Source of the DNA: Perkinsus marinus ATCC 50983
Lineage: Eukaryota; Perkinsozoa; Perkinsida; Perkinsidae
Assembly: GCF_000006405.1 (NCBI RefSeq)
Contig: NW_003200605.1
Coordinates: 203,813-246,187 of the forward strand
Direction: 5' to 3'
DNA: 42,375 bases
Shown here: piece after piece, positions 11,581 through 22,700 of the stretch
Layout of the letters: each line of letters opens with the position of its first letter
Position numbering within the stretch: the stretch's first letter is position 1
Translations under genes and position numbers: made by a program
Notes under the pieces: model-generated
The model's input: the letters and a program-made list of their open reading frames with translations, nothing else
Databases searched by the model: none
Told to the model about the DNA's origin: nothing

Positions 11581-11744
11581 CAGTGTGGCGAAATATGCAC
11601 ATGCTCAACCACATGTGTTGGTGACAATACCAAAGCTCTCGAGGAAATTTCGGAAAATTCTTGTTTGTTTCTGTACACTTCTCGTATATCCTTCTATGCT
11701 TAGTTGAACTCATCTGAGGAAAGCGAACATTTTTCGCTGCACTG
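11581..11744 (+). mobile_element. MITE-A copy 8, with 8-bp target duplication
   Basis: CAGTGTGGCGAAATATGCAC to TTTTCGCTGCACTG. It is flanked by TTACTATC (11573-11580) and TTGCTATC (11745-11752), 7 of 8 identical. Confidence 0.85.
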
Positions 11745-11988
11745 TTGCTATCAATACCCATAACTTTTTCTTTTCGTAAACTCGCAAAATTCTCCAACCG
11801 AAATTTCCTTACATCACTCAAGCCCAGCACGAACAGAAAAAAATGAACTCTACGGTGTATCAATAACATGACAGGTCGCTAATGATGATGTCACTGACGC
11901 TACAGAGGAGCGAACGACATCAGAGAGACTCTCGTAAGGAGAGATCCACGGGTCTGTATCTGCCACATCATGAGCTGGGGTTCAGAAA

Positions 11989-12147
11989 CAGTGTTGGAGG
12001 AGCATATGCTAGCTCTCTTCAGCTGAGCTCAAGAGCTCGTGTGAAAATATACAGAAACCAGGGAAAAATTTCAAGGATTTCATCGACATTTTTTTATATT
12101 GTTACCAACACATGTAGTCAACCATAAGCATATTTTCACCGCACACT
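11989..12147 (-). mobile_element. MITE-A copy 9 (inverted)
   Basis: CAGTGTTGGAGGAGCATATG at the left, CATATTTTCACCGCACACT at the right. Target duplication not clear. Confidence 0.8.
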
Positions 12148-12361
12148 TAGAAAAAACAGAGCCCGTCTACAGAGATGGTGACAAACTTGACACGTGGTGA
12201 CCTACTTCATCGCAACTGGCCTTGTATAGACATCAACATCAGTGAAGACGCTTTGTGACTCCGAATCGTACACACAGTGAAAGGGCCGACTCACTCTATC
12301 ACAGTACCTGACATAACGCGATTAAGCAAAGCCCTATAGCAGACACACATCCTGATGGCAC

Positions 12362-15300
12362 TTACGCTTTCATCTGTATCTTGGCATCCTCCATACTCTT
12401 CGCTGCGAAATACACCGGTTGCATTTTAGTGATCGGGTACTCCTAACAGGAAGCTCCTTAATATCAACTGACGCTCATTATCACTTCATTAGCAGCTTCC
12501 TCAGGGTCCCAGGGTTTTATAGATATACTAGGATTAGTCGGCGAAGTAGAATGTAGGAGCTCCCCATAAGATGAGAGCACGCCAGCTCCATAAGCCTGCA
12601 ATGCACCGTGTAGAAGACGACGAGTTGACTGTGGCACGTACTTTCACAGCGCCCTTGAGATCAATGAGTAACCCAAACTCTACCGAGAACCAATAGCATG
12701 CCGCTAGCTTCTTGATAACGTCATCACTGGCACCTACAGTAGGCCCTAGTCGTGTGCCCATGAAATTCATCCATCCCAGGAGTGGAGCCATTGATAGTAT
12801 ATACGAATACTCCAGGATCCTATAGACCCGACGGGCTTATGACGTTGGTGTACTCCGATTGTCGAGTCTATATAGTGAATGACCTTGCCACTCTTATCAA
12901 ACAAACACCAGCTAGTGTCCATCGCTCGATCATTAACCTCACACGTAGATCTCCTTTTCCCCTCCAGGCCCCAATGGCTGCGGAGAACATCCGAGCTCAA
13001 CGCTCAAGGACTTCTAAAAGGTGCTACCCGGCGGAGCGATGCCCTTTTCCCTCACTGTAGTGCTCTCGCAATAAAGAGCCTCTATTAGCAAGCTCATCAC
13101 ACGGCTATGCCATAGGACCTCCCCCGTCAGATTCGTTATACTACTCGAAGATAAGGAGGTAAAGATGACCAAAATATTCTTTTGTCGACTTTCAAGTGCG
13201 CGACTCGGATTTATGGGTAATCAAGCACGGGGAGCTCAATGGTGAAAGAATTAGGTCGAAATTCGTCAAAATGAAGGGAAAAAGTGTCCGCCCAGTTCGC
13301 GCGTTTCTAGATGGCGCGTATTGTATACTTTACAGCTGTCGACTTCGCTGCCGATCAAGACAAGTTTCAGTGAATATCATAGAAAACGCACACTTTGGTG
13401 TGAAAACGGGGGGGAAAAATCCGTATACTTCCAAACCCAGAAGTGTCACCAAATCATTGCGACTCAGTTCCCCCTCAGAACCTACCCAAACTAGCCAAGC
13501 CGATGTACTGAGTGAAATCGGCAAAGTCAGGATTGAGGAACATCGGCGCATGCCCAAGTAATCTAAATCACAGCCAACATGAGTTCAACCTGAGAGAGCT
13601 CTCATGCCACAGAGTACTTACTCGTGTATAACATCAGGCTCTGGAGTGTACATGGGCACTGAATGGTGCCTTACATATTGTGTCGAGAAGAATACCTACA
13701 TCACATGGACGCCAACACAGCTCGAAGAACTACAACGTGAAATTACTATATAATCGATTAATTTCACTATTAACCAATATTATACACTTTATACGATGAA
13801 TGATATATTGAAGTTTCACCAGTGATACGAAAAACACTAGCGGAAAAAATATTTCACAATTCACTTCATATCGGTCGCGAAAACATATACGTCCTACCAT
13901 TTACATAGAATATTACGCCACTTCACGTTGAGCGGGTGGAACTCCATCATACTAAAGGCACGATAACTAAATCACGGCTAATCTAGCATCTAGGAAATGC
14001 TGACCATTACTCTTGGAATCTTGATCGGAATATTCTCGACATCAGAATCTCCGAAAATTATATCGAAGCTTAATTTCAACATGAAAGGGGATACAAAACA
14101 ACAACTAACAGCATCATTGGAGTTTCTCCCTAGTGATATGAAAAACACTAGTGAAAAATATATTTCACGACTACTGCATCGCGTTGCTCACCTAGTTTTA
14201 CGCCACTCCACGTAAAACGGGTGAAACTCCAATATGAATATCGTATATAGAATTAGATTGTAGATACTGGAGTTTCACCCTAGTGATATGAGAAAAACCA
14301 GTGAAAAAGATATTTCACGACTACTGCATCGCGTTTTTCACTGAGTTTTACGCCACTCCACTTAAAACGGGTGAAACTCCAATAACAAATAATCATCTTT
14401 CCCATCACTTTATCAAAATGACATTTCCCTACCCGAAATGCCAGAGCGTTGAGGAAGTCTCGACCACTGAGCAACCCTGTGACCGGCCGAAACTGGAATC
14501 CTGTTCTCGCCGACACGAAGTCCGACAACTCGTTCAGCTGGGGTATTTTCCGAGGTCCATATATCCCTACCATAAATTGCGCACATCCCACACCGAGTAA
14601 TCTCACCGGCTTCCGTAAGAGCCTGCAGTGCATCATTATGTTCCTTGCAAGCATGCCTAGGATAGAGTTTAGTAAGCTCGTCCCAAACGTAACCCCAGGT
14701 CGCAACCTAACACGACTTGCGACTGAGTAAATAAAATCAACAAACTGCGACTAAACCCCCAAAATTCTTCCAGTGCAAATTCGCACAAGCTTAAAAAACG
14801 ACAACTAACACAGAGTAGAGTCGCTGATACCTCTTTCTCTGTGTATTCAATCTGTGGTACAGGACCATCCGCCCCTCTGTACTTTGACGCCACTTTTGCT
14901 ATCTCTTCACGCCTAGGGTAGAAAACCAGATAAGAGCACCGAATAAGGTCTTCTTCTACACCACAAAAATGACGAAATACAAAACGCGTGTGCCTTTTGC
15001 ATGGTATTAATTCAACACTAGACCAAAACCAGAGTAGGTCATCCTTACTAGAAAATGAGTAGCCTTAATGTAGGTGGTATCAATAAAGATGATACAATAC
15101 AAAACAATAATACAATAAACAATAATAAACTATAAACAAGAATAAACTATAAACAACAACAAACTATTAACAACAGCAAATTGATGCTTCCCACCTAGCG
15201 CGATATTCTGGGTCAGTGAATCCTGGATGGTCCGATTCGAGTTGATCCCCAGCATCGAGAGTGCTTCTGATAGAAAAAAATAAAAATTACCAAAATTCCA

Positions 15301-16194
15301 CAACTTCGTGGGAGTCTCCTTAAATTCCACTTACTTCGAAAATTGGTCCAAATCGCTGATGTGCCTCGGAAACCAAGGCACATCTGGAGCTGCTATCTTG
15401 AACCTAATCATATATCCATCAATACTCATATTTCTCGCATATCCTTACAGTTGTCCATCCAGTGTGAGGGGACGCAGTTCTTCCAAAACCTCACGAGTCT
15501 TCGCCGATTCCCACGCGCCACGAAAATGCACATGGAACATCGCCTTGTACGGCTCCAAAGGGGAACACCTTCCCATGTGCATGCGTGCATGCATAATTCT
15601 CAACACGTCAAGATTTACCTATTGCTAACATGAGATAAACTGATACCCCTTCGACTGAAGATACTCAACGCCTCCACCAGAGACCCCGGTTTGTCATGAA
15701 GTGTAAATGCTATCCCTGAAACAACGAGGCAACAATATTATACTATAGATATTGGAGTTTCACCCGTGATATGACAAACACTTGCGAAAGACATATTTCT
15801 CATTTCACTTGGCGAAAAACGCGTGAAACACTTGTGAATTGTCCGATGTAATGTGCCAAGTGATTTCAAATTCACTTCATATCGCGTTTTTCATATGGAA
15901 TATTCAGCCACTTCACATGAAACGGGTGAAACTCCAATATGAATATCGTATATAGAGTTATATTATAGATACTGGAGTTTCACCCTAGTGATATGAAAAA
16001 CACTAGTGAAAAACATATTTCAAGACTACTGCATCGCGTTTTTCACCGAGTTTCACGCCACTCCACGTAAAACGGGTGAAACTCCACTAATATTGATATA
16101 TCACTGCTAAAAGAAGTAACCTCTTTCTCCCACCTATTGCCGGCTTCGTGTGTATTCTACTATTCTCCTCGCCCCCAAGAGTCGTCACCATCAT
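12362..16194 (-). CDS. aromatic amino acid hydroxylase (Phe/Tyr/Trp type) with N-terminal ACT domain, 13 exons
   Basis: Tetrahydrobiopterin- and iron-dependent hydroxylase of an aromatic amino acid. Exons: 16134-16194, 15619-15715, 15449-15568, 15335-15403, 15195-15266, 14831-14912, 14607-14706, 14433-14566, 13622-13695, 13486-13562, 12642-12733, 12485-12595, 12362-12442; phases agree and give 389 aa. Seen: an ACT regulatory domain ([20 protein letters not shown], residues about 21-100), then [72 protein letters not shown], the iron site [10 protein letters not shown] (two His) and YWFSVEFGL (Glu ligand), YGAGVLSS and [10 protein letters not shown]. The protein stops just after the catalytic core (DAKIQMKA), so the C-terminal tetramerisation helix of animal enzymes is missing. 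Substrate is not predictable from sequence alone. MITE-B fills introns 1 and 8. Confidence 0.95.
12734..13485 (-). other. AAAH intron 10 (752 nt)
   Basis: Joining its ends gives [16 protein letters not shown], the expected hydroxylase sequence. It contains one copy of repeat family C and a minus-strand open frame (12767-13000) with no recognisable motif. Confidence 0.85.
13150..13345 (+). repeat. repeat family C, copy 1
   Basis: Shares GACTTTCAAGTGCGCGA, AATGGTGAAAGAATT, GAAATTCGT, CCGCCCAGTT and GTTTCTAGA, in the same order and spacing, with 21498-21690. In AAAH intron 10. Confidence 0.8.
13808..13947 (+). mobile_element. MITE-B copy 1
   Basis: TTGAAGTTTCACCAGTGATA to GCGGGTGGAACTCCAT. In AAAH intron 8. 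Confidence 0.8.
14117..14232 (+). mobile_element. MITE-B copy 2
   Basis: TTGGAGTTTCTCCCTAGTGA to AACGGGTGAAACTCCAA. In AAAH intron 8. Confidence 0.85.
14278..14382 (+). mobile_element. MITE-B copy 3
   Basis: TGGAGTTTCACCCTAGTGAT to AACGGGTGAAACTCCA. Third copy in AAAH intron 8, only 45 bp from copy 2. Confidence 0.85.
15752..15937 (+). mobile_element. MITE-B copy 4 (long form)
   Basis: TTGGAGTTTCACCCGTGATA to AACGGGTGAAACTCCAA. It is about 186 bp, longer than the other copies because of an extra internal segment. Flanks are ATAT on both sides. In AAAH intron 1. Confidence 0.85.
15973..16086 (+). mobile_element. MITE-B copy 5
   Basis: TGGAGTTTCACCCTAGTGAT to AACGGGTGAAACTCCA. In AAAH intron 1, 36 bp after copy 4. 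Confidence 0.85.
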
Positions 16195-16489
16195 CCTCCT
16201 AGATATCATACAAAAAGGCCTCACACGACACCAAATAGCCATCATCAGTTCAGTGACAGAATAAACAACAATGCAAAGAGAGTAATAATGGCAATATAAC
16301 AATACCTCGAGAATAACAAATTCGTATTCGGCCGCAGATTTCAACAAAATCACTCCTTGATAGAAACCCCGACAAAACATTGATAAAATATCCTCAAAAA
16401 GGAATACAACACATTCACTGTCCCGTATATATTAATCTTCGACCCGTCAACCTTTCAAGTGTCGACTCACACATCATGGCACTCAGGAG

Positions 16490-16527
16490 AACCTACTCCG
16501 TATCTTATCCGCTCAACCTCAAGATAC
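16490..16527 (-). repeat. hairpin motif, copy 1
   Basis: On the minus strand GTATCTTGAGGTTGAGCGG runs on into ATAAGATACGGAGTAGG. The arms GTATCTT and AAGATAC can pair. Same motif as at 19681, 20926, 24903, 32043 and 38190. Confidence 0.65.
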
Positions 16528-16662
16528 CCCCCCCCCCCCACTTTAACATCAACTTAACCCAACATCGCTCCGCTTAAGCAATTTGACAGAAACCTTCGAA
16601 ATGCGGTGTTTTCCAGCGACCATCAGTCGCCGATAAACTCGTCAAGGAGAACCCTATCCAGT

Positions 16663-16676
16663 GGCGGAGCGAAGCG
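16663..16676 (+). repeat. 14-mer GGCGGAGCGAAGCG, intergenic copy
   Basis: Exact match to 8365-8378 and to the complement of 38360-38373. Confidence 0.6.
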
Positions 16677-16718
16677 TTGCATCTATACATTTTTCACAAC
16701 GCTGCCATCTCTGTGTAT

Positions 16719-19700
16719 CTATTTGCTTCCAGCCACTCTACTCATCTTCGCTTGAGCCTTCAGAGCAAATCCTTGCAGTTTATCAATACACTCATTCAAC
16801 GACGCAAGGGTCTTCTCGATCGTTTTAAATTCGCCCTCAAGATATTCACGTCGAACCTTGACAAGAAAAAAACAAAAAATTATTTCGCTCGCCTCGCCCG
16901 AGATTTCCCACTCTGTAGGTTTCCGTGTCAACATTTGTCATCTGTATGTTACTCATATCGTCTTCCAGTCTGCGCATCATCGGCAATTTGAAGAAGGACT
17001 CAGCAAACTGAAAAAAACTGGAGTTTTATTTGTAAATTGTAATTCTCTGTGGAAAACGCGATATTCGCGATATGCAGTAGTCGTGAAATATATTTTTCAT
17101 TTGTGTTTTTCATATCTTCGGTGAAACTCCAATACACACAGCACAACACTTCTGAATTTTTCCTCCATCGCCTCAGAATTTTCCCAAAAGTTTATCTCAC
17201 AAACTCCCCAAACAAAAAAACCTGCCGAAAAATTTCGCCAAAAATTTTTTCTCATCTTACCAGCTCAATTTGATCAGATATTTGCGATCTGATGAACGAG
17301 AAGGTCTTCAACACCAGCATCTGCACTTTCTCCACAGCCTCATCGATCTGCTGTGGCTCCATCGGAATCCTTCCCAACCAATGAGACAGTGTTGTTTCAA
17401 TGCCACTACGCGACTAAACGAGAAACACAACTTCATCATCATCATCAGCACGCATGCGCACGAAGATTCCCAAAGAGAAAAAATTCCACCGAAAACTACA
17501 ACCAATCCATCCATAGAAAATGCGACTACATGCAAACAAGAAAGATCTTTTCCAAAGTAAATATCTCAACAACGTTTACGGGTAAATTTTCCCGAAAAAA
17601 TTACCTTAGTAAAATATAGCAAAATACGGTATCAAGATATATTGGAGTTTCACCCGTTTTACGTGAAGTGGCGTAATACTCGGTGAAAAACGCGATATTC
17701 GCGCTATGCTGTAGTCGTAAAATATATTCTTCACCACTGTTTTTCATATCACTAGGGTGAAACCCCACTTAGAACTTTCATATAAATTTTTCATCATCAT
17801 ATTCATACTTCAAAACCCCGCTATATGAATTCTCCCAAGCTACCTCGATTTCCATAGGAATTCTCTTCTTAGTATCCTCGAAAGTTGGCAACTGCATATC
17901 ATCAAACCCATCGTCAGTCGAATCGCTATCATTCTGTTTGCTGCTTCTCGAACTAGTATCGCCATCGTCTCTTTCATCATTTTCGAGATTCTCCAAACCC
18001 GAAGATCCACGTTTCAAAAATACCCAAGGATTCGAAAAAGTCGACGCCAGAGTATTATCGAACAACTCCATAAACTGAAAATAATAAAACACACAATTTT
18101 ACGCACACGGAAAAAATTTTTTTCAACCGTTTTAAGGTGGAAAATTAAGGAAATATTTTTTGATAATTTTCAGTGGAAATTCCACTGAAAATTATGAAAA
18201 ATATTTCCTCTTCTCATAAGCGAAAGGATCTTCCGTAGCTCCAGTGAAAGATACGAAACGGGTCCGATCAAAAAAGATGGTATCGAACTCAAACAATGGA
18301 GTTTCACACGTTTATGTGAAGTGGCGTAAAGCTCCGTGAAAAACGCGATATCCGCGGTGATATGCAGTAGTCGTAGAATATGTTTTTCACTAGTAGTTTT
18401 CATTTCACTAGGTTGAAACTCACACAATATTCACATATATCTCTGAGCTCAGTGTTAGAGGAATATATATATTCACTCTCCTCAGCTGAGCTCACTAGTT
18501 TCCACACAAATCTTAGAAGGATTATTTTATGAACCTGCGAAAATTCCCGAGAAACTCTTCAGAACTCTCAAAAAATTCTGATATATTTTTCGCAAAAAAA
18601 TCTTCCTGGTTTCTGCACACCAAACCCGAGACGCTTTTACCACTAATGAGGAAACTCTCAAGCTCAGCTGAGGAAAGCGAACATATATACCTCCAACACT
18701 AAATCTCACCTGTTCGAGCTGCCTTGCACAAGCATCATCATACGTCTTGTACACCAGCTGTTTTATCATCTCATTTTCCAACATCAACTTCACATGTTTC
18801 GTATACAACAACGAAAACATTTGTTCGTCAGCCGAGCCTTTTATGCTCAACATGAAATTGACAACAGCATCCTTCTGCGATATGAAAAACCACTTGATTC
18901 TCTCCGCTGAAAAGTAAAATCGTGAAATCACAACTGTAAATTCCACGGAGGAAAAAACTCATAAATTTCTGAGGATTACCAAATATGGAAGTGCATCCAC
19001 AGTGAACAAAACTCATTGACATAATGAAAGTAGACAATTTCAACGGCAAAAAATGATCCCTCCCGAACTAATATGCATCAATGCAAATCACACTAAACCG
19101 TGTTGTCGTAGCAAGGCGTTGAACTTCAAACTCACACACAAAAATACAAATTCAGTGCTACGGAAAAATACGCATATGCTCAGCTACGTATGTTGCTGAT
19201 AATATCAAAAAAATTCCGCGGAAATTTCGGAAAATTCTCATCGTCCACTTCTACCCCTATAAAAAACTCCTGAGCTCAACTCAGGTAACCAAACACACAT
19301 TCCAACACAGAGATTCAGCCTTGGCTATATTTACAGCGTTGAGGAATCGCAAGATTGCAAGATTTACCTGCATATTGTATCCTAGATTTCATTGGAATCA
19401 ACGCTTCCGTACATAACAACTTCACAACAACATCTCTCCATGTCACCGATCCCATAGATACACCTGATGGACATCTTAGGAAAATAATGCACATCGTGAA
19501 ACACTTCGCTCCGCTGTACTCGAGACGTGACCTTCCTCCCGATTTGGAAAACAGAAAATTATGATATGAACACGGGTATATAATAATCGGCACTTTAAAA
19601 GGCGCTACCAGAATCGATTTTTCAAATTTAAAATTTCATAAAACTCACGAGAAATCTATTCAACACCCCATAGGCCTTTTTCGGACCTATTCCGTATCTT

Positions 19701-22700
19701 CCTTACCACGAGCTTGGATAACATCCTTTTTTTTCGTTTCCACGCCGATTTCCGAGAATCTCAAAAAAACTTCAACTTCGTACATCAGCCTCCGAAATTG
19801 CGCACCGCCGTTAATTTCAACATCAAAAGCGGGCACCTACACAAATCTTGCAATCTTACACAATCTTGCATTTCCTCAACTACTTTTATATCGTTCCTCA
19901 AATAGTCGATGTAGTCGTTCAGACTTGCAAAATCCTCACTCGGGAGCATCATGAAATCCGCACCTTCTCCCTAAACAACCACATTGAAAAATCATGAAAA
20001 ATTTTTTTCTCAGAGAAAAAAATTCAAAAAATTACAATTTCACGCCAACTCACCAGAGTTTCACGCTGAAACTTCAACAGAACTTAGATATAGTCATGAT
20101 TAACCATCTACCAAGATCGTCATCTTTACTCATACAAAAGATGATGAAGATGCAGATCTCGCTCGCCCAGCGCTGAGATCTCGCGCTACTAGCACCCCGA
20201 TATTCCCGAAAATTTTTGTCACTTTTTTTGTGTTTTTCTGGACGAAAAAGGAATAAAGTTCATTGATACTTTTCTCATCGTCGTTATTCCAAATTCATAA
20301 TTTATCATCCACGCACGCATGCACAACGCGAAAATGACATTTATTGCGGTATATATCCTACCACCACCTCACCTCCTCATAAGCAGCGAATGCAATGAGC
20401 TCATCTTCCAACGTCAACCTACCAGCATCCGAGCGGACGAAACTGACACCAATAACAACAAAAATTCCAAAAAAAATTATTATTTTCCCATTCCGATCTG
20501 AATGCAATCCCGTAACACTCACCCATGACGATTCGGGAAAAAATACCAACTTCGCGAGTTGGTAACAACATGGAAATTCTGAGGAAATTTTGGGTTTTTT
20601 CCACATAGTCAAATTCGTAGTACGTAAACTTCTATAATTAGCTTTGGAAACTCCTGAGCTCAGCTGAGGGAAACCATGCATATATTCTTACTCCAACACT
20701 AGGAAAGTCTATTCATGACATACGCAAACATGAACATATTTTCGATTCCCGATGCATTACCCCTCCATCACGTGATTTAAACAATGGGCAAAACTCATGC
20801 CCACGTCGCGAACAGTAGACACGATCTGCGCGGGATTCGTATTCTCAATTTCGTCCTTCATACTCTCCTCCTTTTCCAAATTCTGTTGCTTCAAATCTTT
20901 CAACTGTCAAAAGGACAAAAGGCAACCTAATCCGTATCTTACTCGCTCAACCTAAAGATACCTTCTTCAAAACAGGGCCGATCGCCTGGGCAAACATCAC
21001 TTCAATTCGGCGTTCCATGTACTTAGTAAAATTATCAAAACCAATAGTAGACGCGAATCTCTCACTCGCTCCTTTAGACCTAACAACACACGTAGGGTGA
21101 AAATTATCTTCATAATTTAGTCACTGCGCCACAAAATTATTTCATAATAATTTCATGGCGCAGTGACACTTGCCGATCCTATTCAATATCCCCGACACAT
21201 ACTTCAATTTTTAACAACTTCATCTCTGTGTGGTAGTCCTCATAACAGTAGAGTTTCACCTGTTTTACGGCGTAAAACTCCGTGAAAAACGCGATATTCG
21301 CGGTGATATGTATATTTTTCACTAGTGTTTTTCATATCACTAGGGTGAGTCTACAATATCCATGAATTTTCTAAATATTAAACTACTGAAATCCTAAAGT
21401 TAAAATTAGTACCTAGTAATATTATAACAGGATTAGATATATCTACATTCATATACAGGGCGCTAGGAGTGCTCCAAACGACGATGCCCTAGGCTCAGGA
21501 AAGTAAAAATGACAAAAAAATTGCTGACTTTCAAGTGCGCGAATTGCATTATGGTAAATCAAGAATGAGGATTTCAATGGTGAAAGAATTTGGTTGAAAT
21601 TCGTGGACACGAAACAAAGAGATCTCCGCCCAGTTTGCGTGTTTCTAGACGGCTCGCACTTTATCGATTTTCAGTTCCGAAAAAATATTTAATCCCTAGG
21701 CTTTCGCGACAAGGAGGAGGAGCTCGCTTAGCCCTCGTCTATTGATTCATCCAATAGCTCTACCCTAGAATGTGTCCACCCCGGTTCGATCCCCGGGGTG
21801 GACATTTTTCCGACAAGAAAAAGTTTTCGTGCATATCTCTTAGAGCTGTTTCGATTCTTGCGCGAACCTCGGCACACAGAGGATTCGTTTGACTCATCTG
21901 ATACTATTCTATGCTTTGAATTTAATCCGGAATAATTCTGCACGCACGCACAACACCAAAGCGCCTGTTGTTGCGGTATATGCGAAATATACAACCTACC
22001 GTAGCTGAGCCACATCCTGTTTATTCATATCTTCCCTCAGCTCCGCAAACGGCTTAGGGCATTCCTCCTTATCCTTCCAATGCGGTAATGTCATACAAAA
22101 TTTACCTTCACGAAAAAAAATTCCACAGAAAAATCACGAAAATTTCCGAAAATTTCACTCCGAACCCACTTAGATTATCCGGAAGATCTCCAAAACCGTT
22201 TAACCAGTCGTTCACATTCTGCGCGGTTAAATCTCGATAGTACTTATCCAGCTTGTTCCTAAAATGAAGAAAAAACACTACACGAAAATCACCGAAAATT
22301 CACTTTATCACCAACAACATAATTTCATATATTTCTCTAAACACGTGAAGCCTGGCCCACGAGAAATCTACCATAAAACTACATACCCTAAAATTCTCAC
22401 TTTTTAGTAAAAACGATGATGTCCACTCGAAAAAGGATAATATTCACATCGCAGAGATGGACATTTATGGATGCCAATACTCGTTGAAAGTTTGATACAT
22501 TCCTAAGTCGTCTCCTATAGTCGTTTTTTTGTTGAATATACTATCACCAAATTCCATAATAAACACGCGCGAACTAACTGCACAAAATTATACGATAAAA
22601 ATGTAGGGGGAAATATGCAAATGGTCAACTACATGTGTCGGTAACAATATAAAAATTCCGAGAAAAATTCGTATTGATTCCTATGCACTTCTACCCAAAT

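Larger units (their letters stand above)
11192..12361. other. intergenic, Sfi1-like 5' side to AAAH 3' side
   Basis: Holds two MITE-A copies in opposite orientation. Minus-strand frames at 11369-11554 and 11576-11869 run through repeat sequence and lack motifs, but an upstream Sfi1 exon here cannot be excluded. Confidence 0.45.
16195..16718. other. intergenic, AAAH 5' side to dynamin 3' side
   Basis: Contains a hairpin-motif copy (16490-16527), a run of ten C at about 16528-16540 and a GGCGGAGCGAAGCG 14-mer (16663-16676). No gene features seen. Confidence 0.45.

Noticed and set aside
12767-13000. Minus-strand frame inside AAAH intron 10 as an extra exon
   Set aside because: Including it breaks the conserved GLASLGASDD sequence; skipping it restores the family sequence exactly.
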